A stretch of 64,000 nucleotides of DNA from Apostichopus japonicus (taxonomy: Eukaryota > Echinodermata > Holothuroidea > Aspidochirotida > Stichopodidae): NCBI RefSeq assembly GCF_037975245.1, contig NC_092562.1, positions 29,525,554 to 29,589,553 on the forward strand. Reading direction: 5' to 3'. Below, piece by piece: positions 12,168 to 25,256 of the stretch (position 1 is its first letter; every line of letters starts with the position of its first letter). Made by a program: the position numbers and the translations under genes. Below the pieces are notes generated by a model. That model saw only the letters and a list, made by a program, of their open reading frames with translations, did no database searches and was not told the DNA's origin.

Positions 12168-14323
12168 TCACTTGAAGATGCACTGTCTGTAGTACTGAAG
12201 TTCCTTAATGCTCTCTGTTATGTCATCCATTGCTCTGTGTGCGGCTTCCTTTCGCGGTGCGTTGGAATACTCTTCCGGATACCACCTCCTGAGAACAGAG
12301 AGAAAAGTCAGAAACACTTCTAAGCAATTGGAAGTTTGGTTTAACAATTACTAGTAGGAGAAGCAAGTGTATATGAAGCTACTTCATACCAGCTTAGGAA
12401 CATGGCAACTAATCATCATACTTCAGCCTACAATCCACAAGATTCCACCCCCATCATATGCTATCATTTAGCGTACCTAACCCTGTCATCCACCCAATAT
12501 TTCCCATGGTCCCTCATTACTCTGATTCAAGAAGCTGACCATACCCTAAAGGCTAATGTTTATCTCAGATTGTACATTATTAGCTTCAAATTTCCATTTT
12601 CCCACCAATCATCTATTTGTTGTTATGGAGATAATCAATACATCAACATTTGCCATTTCCTGAGGAATTAACACTACCTACCCCCCCCACCCATCCCCTT
12701 CACATTTATACCTGCAAAGTTCTTTCAGAGTACTGACATCGACAATCCTATAGTGGAGGTGATCCAAGAAGTCTGGCATGTACTTCTTCATGAATACTTT
12801 ATCCATGTGCACCGTGTTGCCAGCTAGCGGACACTGCCCGGGAGGTGTGTGCTGCCGGACAAAGCTGAGCATCTCAATTTCTGCTTGTTGTAAGTTGGTC
12901 TTGCTGACACGCACTGCTTCTGTCAATCCGGACTCGCCGTGATGCGTCTTACACCAATCATTCATGTTCTTCAGTACTTCATCTGATTGATTGACGATGA
13001 TGTTTGGACCCTTAAAAAGACATAAAACAGTGCATACAAATAACCACATAGATGGTAACACACTAGCAGATGTTAGAGGCGTGGAGCGGCTAAAGGACTT
13101 TCCTCTGCTTCATTTCAGTGAATACTATTATCATCTCTCTACCTTGTAATGAGTAACTTCCTTCAGTCCCATAGGGAGTAGAAGACCAACCAGAGGTTAA
13201 TAACAGGTTTAGTGACTCATTGCCACAGTGTACAAGCAAGAGAACATGTGAACACAATATTCATACTTTCTATTGTTGTTCCACATACCAAGCTGTTGGC
13301 GCTATTGTGATTAGATTTCATAACTGTACATCTCAAGTGCAATTGGACCTCCATCGGAAACAATGGTGTTCTTGTATTTAATAAGATGAATTCACATACG
13401 AGGTATGCAGTAAATCCAAGCTTTACCTTACCTTTAGAGTCACTGTGTTTACAACTTACTAGGTTTGCAGACTTTGACCTCTACTGAACACAAAATGACC
13501 TTTTTGACCTCCACAGAAAACACGTACTTAATAAGATGGATATAAACATAGCAAGTATGATGCTCATCCAAGCTTTACATTTGAGTGATTGTGTTTGCAA
13601 GGTTTTCCGACCTCTGTTGACTTGAGATGACATTTAACCATTCATTCATTCATTCATTTAACCATTCATTCATTCATTCATTCAAGAAGGTGAATCCACA
13701 TAACAAATATGAAGTTGCATACCAGACATGGTAACCATTCACTTGGGAGTGAACCATTACTAATTCCAAACAATCTGACCATTGAAAATGACCTAATAGA
13801 TAGGTCACACATCACCCACTGAAAATTAGCTTAGACTATGAGCGCCATAGGCATCACCTTGAATTCATGGGTAGACCCCCCTCTCAGTACAATTATTTTT
13901 TAGGAAACAGTTGGTGAGACATCCACTAATTTAGACATAATATTTACGGTAGATATTCAATAATTAAACTATAACATTGTCGCACTACTGCTTAATAAAA
14001 TCACAGAAAGCATTTTTTACCGTCGCTACAATGTTGAGATCTTCATCTGTAATAAGACAAGCCATCTCCAGAATTTGACATGTATTGGGGTCAAGTCCGG
14101 TCATTTCAAGGTCCACCCAAACCAACCTTTTCTTCAGTCGCTGATGTTCGTCCGTGCCATTGCAATTACTGTAATTTCTTGACATGTTTTCTGCAGATGG
14201 CGCCCAATCGGAATTTGCAGAAACCTTCTGTAACCTTCCTTGTAGGATAGGAGTCACGTACATAGAATAGCCTGACAAGCTTGGTAACTTGCTGAAGCCT
14301 CTGCGTATCAAGTGGCCAATCAT
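12168..14323 (-). CDS. REXO2: REXO2, oligoribonuclease (DEDDh 3'-5' exonuclease)
   Basis: Three coding exons on the minus strand (14323-14021, 13010-12712 and 12288-12168) join in phase to 723 nt, 240 aa. REXO2 removes dinucleotides and other very short RNA in mitochondria and cytosol. The DEDDh active site is visible: WVDLEMTG gives D71 and E73, [11 protein letters not shown] gives D171, and AAHRAMDDI gives H218 and D223. Residues CRRWYPEEY and IKELQYYR are also characteristic. The first Met starts a basic, serine-rich stretch ([20 protein letters not shown]) that fits a mitochondrial presequence. An in-frame Met at residue 47 would give a form without it. The protein ends at CIFK, so it lacks the lysine-rich C-terminal tail of about 25 residues known in the human protein. 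Introns are GT-AG. It converges with TIMM23 and diverges from LMBRD2. Confidence 0.95.
13330..13760. repeat. Dispersed repeat with two tandem units and a (CATT)n tract, REXO2 intron 1
   Basis: Two diverged units of about 180 bp share the words AATAAGATG..T, TCCAAGCTTTAC, TGTGTTT(A/G)CAA and a 'gacctctactga/gacctctgttga' block, with TTTGACCTC motifs. This style of ATGACCTTTGACCTCC repeat is widespread in marine invertebrate genomes, as I recall. A (CATT)n microsatellite, interrupted once by TAAC, follows at about 13638-13684. Confidence 0.55.
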
Positions 14324-17025
14324 ACAGGTTCCAGAGTTACTGAGCTACAAGACTGGATAGCTGGGAAAGTGAATTAACAATTTAAGCAATAATTCAAAGG
14401 AGCATTTATAGTTGGTGGTAAGCTTGTAAACTAGCTTAGAAAATATCTAAAAAGATATCCCAAAATGGACTGTTATTAAAGGTAGAAGCACACATGTATT
14501 TAATGCATTACCTACTCAAACATAAATACGAAACACTAAGTAATCTAAGGGGTTCAGATAAACTGCCAATTAGACAGATGTGCAATGTATCACACTTAGA
14601 AGTGAGAACCAGCATATTAAATCTGTAGAGTTCACCATATGCGACTTTATATTGGTACACATGTTTATGTGGGGAAAAGCAATATCTTTTGATAGCATAA
14701 TGGGCATGTACTGGTTTCTCAAGGTTTTAAGTGTGGACTTCAGCGATTCTCTACAAAATGTGAGAGTATTTCATGCTATTTAAAGTCAAAGAAGTTATTA
14801 ACCTGTATTTAGTTTGGTTTCTTTTCATATTATCGATAAGCTCAAGAAACATTTGAGGAAAACAAAAAAGGTGAAACCCCATCTTTGTCACTAAACACAC
14901 ACCTGTGAGGTTTTCGGCAGGAATAAGTCACAACGGCAACGATGATGCCTTAAATCGATATGATCAACTCTCATTCGTAAATCTGTCGATAATTTGGGTT
15001 TACTGGATTACTAATTATTTCAGTCCAAGGGATGTAAAGCATTCATCAGCAGTTGATATTTGGGGTGCCAATGATTTCTTTCATTTTCTTACAATCGTGG
15101 GTAGATTTTCACGACTCCAAAGAATTATTTCCTTCTTTACGATCCCCTCACCACTAATTTGTGGTGAGGGAGACATTTACCAAGCCATAGACCCCAAGTG
15201 TGACCTGCTGTAGTCATACCTTTTCACCTTTTACATTTTGTCAGTTTGATTAGGCCTATATACAATATGGATAACTTTCAAATTCAATCGCTTACAAGAT
15301 CTAATCTCTACTTTTTCAGACTTATCCAGTATTCCTGTTTGTGTGGAAACTTGAAAAATTCTGATGGTGGGTTTTTAATGATTGTCTCCAAATTACACCC
15401 AATTAATATTTAAGGGACAAGTTGAATCCCACATTCCCCTTAAAATACTTTTCTTGAGAATTTAAATGGCTAGGCCTCGCCTACATTTAAATCATGAGCC
15501 TAGTTTTAGCCAGTACAGAGTTGTAAGGATGTTGGGGAAAGCCAGGGTCTACTGTTTTATTTTATTTTGTCAAAGGGACACGTTTGGTGGTGTATGGTAC
15601 CTAAGTTGCGTTTCACCTTACTTTGTGTAATGTGTAATACATGTGTTTGTAAATCAAATTTCTACAATTTGTTCTTGTTTCCATTGTTTTACAATGTTAA
15701 ATCTTTTACAATGTTAATGTATCTGTTTCTGGCGGAATCGGAAGTCATGTAGCTAAAGCTAATATCACCACTCAGCAAAATCAAAGAAATCATCATTACC
15801 TTTGACCTTTACAAGAACGTTTTTTTCTCTTAGCATCAGTTACTGTATACCATCCTAGTTCCTACATTACTTATTATCTTAAATTTTTGCAGAAAATAAA
15901 AGCAACAAAACTTCACATTATTAGTGTTACTGTCAGTGTTAATCCAACCATAGTAATGATTGTAAATACTGTAGCCCACTCGGTGAAACCCTGGCCTAAG
16001 GCCATACAGCTACTGTAGCATAAATTAAATCAGACTCGAGAAATTTCTTGTTACGTTCTTTACATATCCAGTTAAATCGACCTCAAATAAACGTTACTAC
16101 GAATTAACTAAATCGTTGGTAGTAACTACAATTTCCAAGTAGGCATGGGCTATAGGACGATCAGTTGGACAGACCAGGCCTAGCATAGTCCTAACATACA
16201 GGCCAAGTTATTATAGCGATAGGCTACGAACGACATGCTTAACGACGGGTATTACTAATACTACTACTTTACTAGCATCAACAATCAATCACAATCCTTT
16301 AAATCACTACTTTTCGTTGTATCGTAGTTTCAGATGTAACTAATTGTACCACGTCTTGTCATCTGCATGAAATGATTAACAAAATTAATATCCTGTCTTC
16401 AAAATTGAACCGGGTGGCGCGCAAAGCTGGCATATGTCATTACCGGTATTCGTTAACGCACCAAACCGATATGTGATTGTGCAATTATTATATTTCGCGC
16501 AATTTCAAACTTCTGGTGTGTACGGAAGCTTATGTACATCGTTACATGATTGGTAAGAATTAAACGCCAACATTTCAAGTTTGCTCAGCGCCAATCCATT
16601 TCGATTCGATTGGTGATAATTTAGTGAGAGCTCTAAGTTTATGTGGGTACAAAGTTTGGCTTACATCTGGGGTCGGGTCGAAGGGGAGAGGTTTTTCTGT
16701 TGGTAAGGGTAGTACAAATAAAGTAGTACAAATGTACGACTGGGGGTCGGGGCGGTTAGAAAAGGCACATGCCCCATTCTCCATCGGGTTTGGCCCTGTA
16801 TAATTAACGATATCAAGCATTCACAAATACATGATATTACGTGTGTATAGGTACACTTAGGTATCTTAGTCATGATTGCATGTATTTTATTGACCGGAAA
16901 TGGATAGGTTGAAATTTTTAGTCAAAGACGACAGTCAAGTTCCATAACACGGAACTGTAATTGACTTAATTAAGTGTCAATCATTGAATTAGGGTTTACG
17001 TGTTCAGAGAAAACTTGTTCTAAGC
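14324..17025. other. REXO2 upstream flank, no gene recognised
   Basis: This should hold the REXO2 promoter and 5' UTR on the minus strand. I see no TATA box, tRNA or conserved coding segment. The longest open frame (14905-15213) has no recognisable domain and low-complexity composition. Confidence 0.45.
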
Positions 17026-17321
17026 AGGCGCGTAGCCAATGGGGGGGGGGGGGCGAAGGTGGCGATCGCTCCCCCTTATATATATATATTTTTGTACGTT
17101 TTAATGATATAGCTAGTAATTTCAAATAGAAAATGCTTATATGCAACTTGCAAGGCCTGGGAAGTGCCATTTCCAGCGATCTGGGAGGCATATTCGGCCA
17201 AAATTTTCGTGTACGATTCGCGCCAACTAATGGTGGCGCTACGCTTAGATAGTATATCCAGTGCCGAAATAGTTTGCCTACAGGTTCGCCCCTCCCTTGG
17301 CAAATTCCTCGCTACGCGCCT
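17026..17321. mobile_element. Short inverted-repeat element with GGCGCGTAGC termini
   Basis: The left end reads AGGCGCGTAGC and the right end GCTACGCGCCT, a perfect 11-bp inverted repeat. A G-tract follows the left end. The interior at about 17131-17260 shares a block with the element at 29270-30186, including GCAACTTGCAAGGCCT, GTGCCATTTCC and TGGTGGCGCT. There is no coding capacity and no clear target-site duplication. A related right end (CCCCCCGGTTCCTACGCGC) appears alone near 17540-17560. Confidence 0.65.
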
Positions 17322-18719
17322 TCATAGACTTTCAGTTCTGAATTTTGTTTGGAAGAGAATCGCAGTTTACATGTTAACACTTAAACTTATTAACATCCTT
17401 ATTTACCATGCTATGTAGTATGTACAATATCGTTCAGCTCGGTGGACTTTAATACTCGTTAAAGGTCATGACGTAACTCTCTTCTGCGTGTGATGTGTGA
17501 GCTTGTGCACTGTATGGGCTGTATGGGCTGGCGCCCCTAGCCCCCCGGTTCCTACGCGCTTGAGTTGAATAGTTCTGTTTGACTATGTTAGCTATATGTC
17601 TTTCGTGACTGGCAGTTGTGATCCGTTGGTTCAAATTGACGGTTGCAACTCAAAGGGTTCCTTGAACTTGGGGCTCTGGTTCAATGAACAGTCTGAACCG
17701 CAGATTGCGCCACGCCTCTGTATTTGTGATATTAGCTACTCGGTAGCATACTTCACACAAAATCTCCATTGACACACTATAGAAAAAATAGTGAAGTCTT
17801 TAAAAAGTCCTTACAGAAGTTTGAGTCACTATACGTAACTTAATTACGCTAACATTCCATGGATAGCTGACATGTTGTCCGCTTATGGCTTCTACAGTTT
17901 TCCGTGTCATGACGATGTACACTTAGTTCTAGCTCCAATATTTCTCATAAGTCAACGGTAATCCAAATTCTCTACGCTGCTCTTTAAAGCCCTAACGTGG
18001 TCTAAATTTGCCCCAGTTTTGGCACTTTTTCTAAGGCGAACACTGATGCGGACTTATATAGACACTATATTGAGTGTGCTACAATCTATTATTCGCTGAT
18101 ATTACGCGTGACTGTTAGACGCTGTTAGTGTTTGCTAGCTTCAATCTAATCAACACAAACTGTTGATGACGATTCAAGTGTGATGTCATGGAATACAATA
18201 CATGAATCTTGGTCAGTATCAACCCATACCCGTGAAGTTCATATCAACGTAACCTCTTCATTGTAGTCAAATTCAGAGACAGATTACACCAAACAGGTAA
18301 CTGGGAGGGCCTGTAGATACTCCAGAGGCAATCTTTTATCTGGCTAAGTTCATAAAGCGAAGCAGTCACACCAAAAACCAAAAAAATATTCTTGACTTGA
18401 GGTGCGTTTTACAGAGTATTTCATTTTTTATGGACACAGATCCAGTTCTCGCTCATCACAATTCTTTTCCAATTTGGTTAGCCTAAAGTTAGGCTAGGCA
18501 GCAGGCTAACTTAAGTTGTGGTACAGTACTTGGTAGGCCTCGCCAGGCTATAGTGATTTTAGCCCTTACTTAGCCAAACTTTCCGAGAAAACTAGGCCTA
18601 AATTGACTTCTCAATAGCTCATAAGGAGTACACCCAGCTGTTACTGTCACAGGCCTAACACAACAGTAACACTGTGGCCTAACTCAGAACTGTAAGTTAC
18701 TTAGGCCTAGTAGCATGGT

Positions 18720-20482
18720 GGGCTCATAATTGACGCACTTAAGGATTGGATTGACGATGTCTGTCAACATAAAATCAAAATCACTCAACTGCATGCATTT
18801 TTCATATGTGTAGTTCCTAAGAAATGTAATGATCTCAAAATATTTATTGTTCTGTGCCTATGCAACGTACAATTGAGAAGAATTTGACCTCAAAATGTCT
18901 GCTGAGTCAAGTTCTACATACTAGTGTTTACACGGGTCCAAAAATCGGGAACCGGGTACCCGAGAGCCGTTACCCGTCGGGTATCCGGGTACCCGGGAAA
19001 AAATTGTTTACCCTCGTGTATCACGATTTTCAAGAAATTACATATTAAATGCTATAATAAATTAATTGTATTCTCTACCAACATTTTTTTCATGTTCAAA
19101 AACGTATGTGAACGGTAAGGTATAAAACCTTCCTCAATAATTTCTATTTGCTTTTTTTTCTGTCATAAACTTGTTAATTACTTAATATAATTAACTTAAC
19201 TATTAATTAGTAGTACTGTTGTTAACATCGCACTGCCGCCGCTGCTTATGCTTGCTCTCCACGTCTATTGGGTCAGACCATAAAATATCCCTTTACTTTA
19301 GCTCAGTTGTTACTATCTATTATGCAGGCCCAGGGTTCGCATTAGCCGCGAGATTACGCGATTCTCGCAATCTCGTAGTAAAAAGCCACTTGCGATTATT
19401 ATTTTTTCGTTATCCCGTCTATAATCCATAAACATGTCGTAAAATTCCTTGTCAGCCTTTCCTTCTATGAAATAAACGAATAAATAAATAATAATTTCTT
19501 CCACATGATAGCCTAACACCACACTAAGTCAGTGCATGAAAAATCTAGCAAAGCCTAACCATCTGTTTATTCGCTGAAATTGTGACGCAGTTATAAGATA
19601 TCCATGGAACACATTCATTATTGCTGTTACGTTCGACCACATGGTTGCCTAACACCACACTAAGTCAACGGGGTAATCTAGCATAGCCATTTGTTAATTA
19701 GCTGAAATTGTGACGCAGTTATAAGATATCCATGGAATACTCTCGTTATTGCTGTTATCTTCAACCACATGGTAGCCTAACACCACACTAAGTCAACGGG
19801 AAATCTGCCTAACCACCGGTTTGCATTTTTTTTTAAATCACACGTAGGATTCGAGTGATAAATTAGGAACCGGGTAGTATTGCGTCGGGCGTACCTTCGT
19901 TATTGCTGTTATCTTCGACCACATATTTTAGCCTAACACCACACTAAGTCAATGGGAAATCTGCCTAACCGTAGATTTGCAATTTTTCTTTTTTTAAATC
20001 ACACTTTGCGTAGGATTCGGGTAATAAATTAGGAACCGGGTAGTATTGCGTCAGGCGGGTACCCGGGTACCCGGATAACCCGTGCAAACACTACTACATA
20101 CCCCTAAATTGACACATTCTTCGACAAGCTAACTGTAGTGTAGGCATAAGTATACATCCATTGACTTTGGATGCTGTTTGCTATGCTCTGAACCTCTAAG
20201 CTCAGACAGGTCAGGTCCCAGAGAGTAGTTGTATCATATTGAAGTAATTTTGGTTATTTTTTGGGAGTAAGATTTTCAAATGTCAAAAAAACATGTAAAA
20301 CTGGGGGGAGGGTGTTAAAAGTTTAATAAAAACCACAATTTGGTCAGAAAATAGTTGAAATGGATTCAAACTCTAAAAATATGTAATTCTGCTTGACTGC
20401 AAAAAGTTTATGTGGCCTGCTGTATCGTTGCTAATAATAATTGGAGGTGCGTCAATTACGGGGGTGCGTCAATTATGAAGCC
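18720..20482. mobile_element. Inverted-repeat element interrupted by a hAT-like insertion
   Basis: The left end (18721-18738) is GGCTCATAATTGACGCAC. The right end (20464-20482) is GTGCGTCAATTATGAAGCC, its reverse complement with one extra base. A second GTGCGTCAATTA copy sits just inside the right end at about 20451. The 1172-bp hAT-like element lies between the ends, so the outer element is probably older. No clear target duplication flanks it. Confidence 0.5.
18922..20093. mobile_element. Non-autonomous hAT-superfamily transposon, 1172 bp
   Basis: The termini are TAGTGTTTACACGGGT and ACCCGTGCAAACACTA, inverted repeats with one mismatch in 16. Both flanks carry the identical 8-bp sequence CTACATAC (18914-18921 and 20094-20101). 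An 8-bp target duplication with TAG/CTA ends is the hallmark of hAT elements. Many CGGGTACCCGG words sit just inside each end and resemble subterminal transposase-binding repeats. The interior has about three diverged tandem units of roughly 120 bp, each with CCTAACACCACACTAAGTCA. No transposase reading frame is present, so it depended on an enzyme supplied elsewhere. Confidence 0.88.
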
Positions 20483-23400
20483 TTTACTATACTAGTATAG
20501 TATAGGCCTAATAATACTATAGTAGTAGTACTAGGCTAGTAAAATTAGCTGGCATAAGCTGGCCTTATCACTTTAACAGTATAAGTAACTGTTAGAAATT
20601 TATCGATCTGAAAACAGACAGTCGCAGCCCAGTCTAGTAAGGGCACAGACACTCTCAACGACATGATATATAAATCTGAATGTTGCACTAGCCTAGACCT
20701 GGATCAATTGCAAATTATTTTTCAATATATAGTCGCCTTTTTGCACAAAATTATGGCTTATGGCTGTTATGCATCAGAGAGCCAGTGTAGCTACACAAGA
20801 AACTCCTGTCAGCGGTAAACATTCTATAAATACTAGCCTATGTTAATATATGTGTAGCAATTGCGGAATATCCCGCAATTCACTTTATTGAGAATGATCA
20901 TATATGTTGATTTCTATAGGGATCATAACAGAAGTCGTAACACTGCAACCACAAGGAGTACAAAATAATGCATTGCTGGAGGCACCAATTTGGGCTCATA
21001 ATTAAGTACTTTAGTACACAAACAATACTGTGGTCCCCGTTTAGTCGAAAGAGACAGTAATTTAGAGAAATTTAATTTTAAGGTTAGCAGATTCACACTG
21101 ACCAGAAACGTGATGGGTTAAAGCTAATGAACATACAGGTCACCGTGTGACCTTATTCTGTGGAGTGTGTTGCGAATGCGAAACAATAAAAATAGATTTT
21201 CCACACGTACAGGTACTTCTCATAAGAACTTCTCATAAGAAAGTGAACCTAAATTATTAACTTCACTCTTCCAATATACATGCAGCTAACAAGAGAAAAA
21301 AATGGTTGTTAGAATTGTCACACATTTGTTAACTCATTTTGGGTAGCAATTCTTCAAGTAAAAGTAAATTATGGTTAAAAACTGCCTCAACGTCTGGTCA
21401 TTCTTCGTAACATTCCCTGCTATTATAGGCCAGTATATATACTTTGCCGTATGATATGTAGGTCTTGCGGCAATTGAAATGCCTACCTTGTGAAATATGA
21501 AGACATCTCAGGTAATTCTTCACTTATTTGTTGCTGTTAATCGTGTTTGCAGTTAGTTTCCAGTCAGAATATGCAATATTAATCAAATCCAAAAATATAA
21601 AGCTATGTGTGTGTCTCGGTCTCGCTGCCATAAAGTAAAGCTTTCAGAAAGTAACAATTCCACAAAAGCAGATGTACACCAAGTGAAGGGAACACCACGG
21701 TAAAAAGAGCGCCTAATAGATTCCATATTCCATGAGTTTCAAAATTAAACTAATGTGAAAACTTTTACTGGCTCAGTACAATATGTATACAAGGGCTGGA
21801 AAACCTTACAAACCTTCCAGTCTGGCTGAAGACAAAATAAACGGGGCGAAAAATAAAAATCAAACCAAAGGAAAAGAAAAGTACATCTGTAAAAAACAAA
21901 AAGGAAGATTTCACAAGAAAAGTTTCAGAAACAAAAGGAAAGTAATCAGAGAGCGTGCTCTTAATTTTAGTCGCAATATCAACAAGTAATGATAAGTCCC
22001 CAACTCACTTCAGGGTATACATGTCACACGTACACCCACGACCCAGCGTGGGAAGGTTGCTGTCATATTGAATTTAATAATTAGTCTCGCGGGAAATATT
22101 TTGAACAATGTTGCAATTCCACTTTTTTTTTTTTTTAATGTTCATTGTATGCTACAGTAGTTAGTAAACGATTTTTACGTATGAATTCAATTCAGTTCAC
22201 TTTCAAAAAGTTCACGCGAAAACTAGCATATAGTGCTAAATGCAACTCATGTCATGTTAACAAGGCTCTAGTTCACCCATTTATGAATATACCGTAAGAC
22301 CACATCTGGTGTTAAGCGGGAGAAAAAGTATTTTATAGAATTTCCAAAAATACGTAAAAAAATAATATCCTACCCTAGTTAAGTGTAAAGCAAATAGCCT
22401 AACCACCTAACCACCTCTGCGTATCTGCAGATCTCACATAACTACAAGAACATGGAAAGAATATGTAGCATTTAGTTAATCATGCCAAGTGGCCTAAAAC
22501 ATGTGATTTCAAGGTTACATTCATAAAAATGGCAATAGCTAGGGGCCTTGATATCGTGCTATGCGTGTATGGTATGGACTGTGCCTCATGTTTTCATGGG
22601 GAATAGACATTTTTTATTCATGCGGAGAAGTCAGTTGGCTTGAGGTGTGTTTTACTTACCTCAATGTTACAGGGATTTTGACCTATTTTCTTGATTTTCT
22701 AAGATAATATTTCTCATAACTTTACTGATCCTTTCCTGACTGATCTACTGTATTTAATTCTAGAGTGGAGCCAAAACAGTTTACTCCATGGAAACGTGCC
22801 AAAAAATGTTACAACAGGTGTTAGACAGGGGATGAACTCACAGTTGTTTGGCAAGGTACCTGGGAAAATTCGCAGCACATGTTCCGTAGTATTTTGGGTA
22901 GGGTTAAACACTGCAGTTGTAATATGTACGTATAGTGCAGGCTATTCATTATTAGGCAGTCTAGAAACAGGGCTTTGCCGAACGTTGTTTGTTTCATAAT
23001 ATCGGAAGTTCTGTAAGTTAAACTTTTTAAAGATGGTAAGACAGATCAAATCTCTTTTCATTTTATAACATAATATAGAGCTACTCTTACCTGTCATTTT
23101 CAAATTTTCATCAGTTTCGTGACAATGTAAATTAAAAAAGTTGTCAGTACTGTATTTTGGATCCGCAACTGCGATTTTTTTTTTTAATCGCCAGACACAC
23201 AAATATACCAAAATTTTCTGGGGCCCTTCATCCCCTGGACCCCTGCAAGGGGATCCACTCCTTGACCCCACCGAAAGAAACTTAAGAAGTGTTTTTGCAA
23301 CCTCCGAAGTGCTACACAATTCGTTGGCATTTTTATTTAGCAGTATGACAGTGTGGTATCAGCATAGAGGGAAATATTTACTTCTTTGCATCGTACACAT

Positions 23401-25161
23401 TTAGAAAGTAGAACGCCCAATCTTTTAATCCACTTTTCAGCTTTGTTTCTAACTGTATTATGGTGTGCTAGTTGGTTTGAAAAATGGGCATGTACTGTAC
23501 TGTACATCAGTGATTTGTTAATAATGATATATTTTGTTAATTATACGGTTAAAATGGTTATTAACACAGTTAGTGATCTTCTGCAGTATCTCTTCACTTC
23601 CAACTTAACAAACAATAGTTACCAATGACCTGCAGCAGCTGTGAAAATATGCTGTAATATTACACAGATTTCAAATTACTACCAATATTGTTATTGGTAA
23701 TTGCTTATTCACTCCAGACATGGACATTGCAAATTTTTTGATATAACAGTTTATCCCAGGTAAGGTAGTTTTAGACCTACTGTACTGTTTGCACTTTCAA
23801 CCGTGCTGCTTGGTTTTTTTGATTGATTGATTAATTGATTCATTCAAAGATGGATGGTACAGATTTCAGACAAACAGGCAGCTGTGCAAATGTTAGATTT
23901 CCTGCCATACTACAGCAAATCACTGCAGTGTTTATTGAGATATTACTTGTTGTAGACTGTGCTCATGTACTGTACAGTTAGTCAGGGTATATTGTAAGTG
24001 TGTATAGTTGGGGACACCCACTCCCCTCACCCACTCCCCCACCAGCTCCACCCACCCCCACCCCATCTTATTGTATAAACTATACTTATAGTAGGCTGTA
24101 ATATGAATTAGATCAAGTAAGTGATGTCGTTGAATGCCTTGACCACTAGTACTGTACCATTGGAAACAGAGCTTGTGTTTCTACCAAGCTAAATGCCATT
24201 TGTTCTTTGAAGAATGGATTTAGGCAGAAATTGACTTTATATGTTCTTTTTATATCTAATCCAGGAAAAAAGATGATTTTGAGTGCTAATATTAGTGTTT
24301 CCATAACTATTTTTATTTCTAAGATATTCAGCTCTGATATCTGTGAAATGGTCCTTTAAGGCTAAATTGATGATGTCAGCTCCTAAGTGTTAATATTAAT
24401 GGATCCATTGTTATGTAAATTCTTAACCAAAACAAATGCTTTCAATATAGTACTAACAACTGAGCACCCTTGGGATAACATTCAAGACAATTTAGCCTTG
24501 AAAATGTTGTACAACATTGTAAGCATGCAATATGAGGCGATTAAAAGTCTGAGAAACTGACATGTATTAAATGGCATAGTCCAATCACATGAGTTGATGA
24601 ACCTCAGCTGTTTGAAGGGGTCATTTCTGAGACAAACTAAAAGTGGTTTTGAACAGCCTGCAAACATGTAGAAATTAATTTTGTGCCTGGCAGAGTAATC
24701 TTGTACAGGCTAATAGCAATTAAGCAGGTGTAAATACAGTCAGGCAATAGTACCTGGTTATCAGGGGGTGATAAAATTGGATTATTTCCTCTGTAGACGG
24801 ATGACCTTTTGCTAAATAATGAAATGAATTTTTCCCAATATCTTGGGATGGTTCAAATGCATAGAAAATAAAGTATCCATTATAATCTACATATTGTACT
24901 ATGACCAATGCTTTGAAGGTTTTAGACAAAGTCTACCATTAATGTTTTCATAATGCAAGACTTACATATTTATGATTCTGATAGGATGCTCATCAGTTGC
25001 CTGTTGTCTTTATTTTGGTGGACTACTTGAATGCCAGTCAGGTGATACATGATGCAATCAGACATCAACATCTGTTATCAATCCGTTTGGCACTTTATAC
25101 TCAATCACAATAATTTTTCACTATTTCACAGACTTTGGGAAGCATGTTAGGCACAGAAACA
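20483..25161. other. Intergenic DNA upstream of LMBRD2, no gene recognised
   Basis: Only short open frames occur. One at 21783-21989 encodes a very lysine- and arginine-rich 68-residue peptide with no recognised family and no supporting signal. The region holds repeated TACTGTAC words near 23490-23970, short homopolymers and a C-rich stretch near 24030-24065. No RNA gene was recognised. Confidence 0.45.
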
Positions 25162-25169
25162 TGACGTCA
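25162..25169. promoter_or_regulatory. Palindromic CRE (TGACGTCA) upstream of LMBRD2
   Basis: A perfect TGACGTCA lies 87 bp before the LMBRD2 ATG at 25257. It is the full CREB/ATF consensus at a typical proximal promoter distance. No TATA box is evident nearby. Function is inferred. Confidence 0.5.
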
Positions 25170-25256
25170 CAGTAACGGACCTCTCAGAGGCGTGACCAGC
25201 GGAGTACCAGCTTGAGTTTTATTTATCCTTTGTAGCGATTCAGCCTCAGTGTCGTG

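Noticed and set aside
21783..21989. Lysine/arginine-rich 68-codon frame that could be a small nucleolar or ribosomal-like protein
   Set aside because: Its composition reflects A-rich DNA. No family motif, splice context or neighbouring exon supports it.
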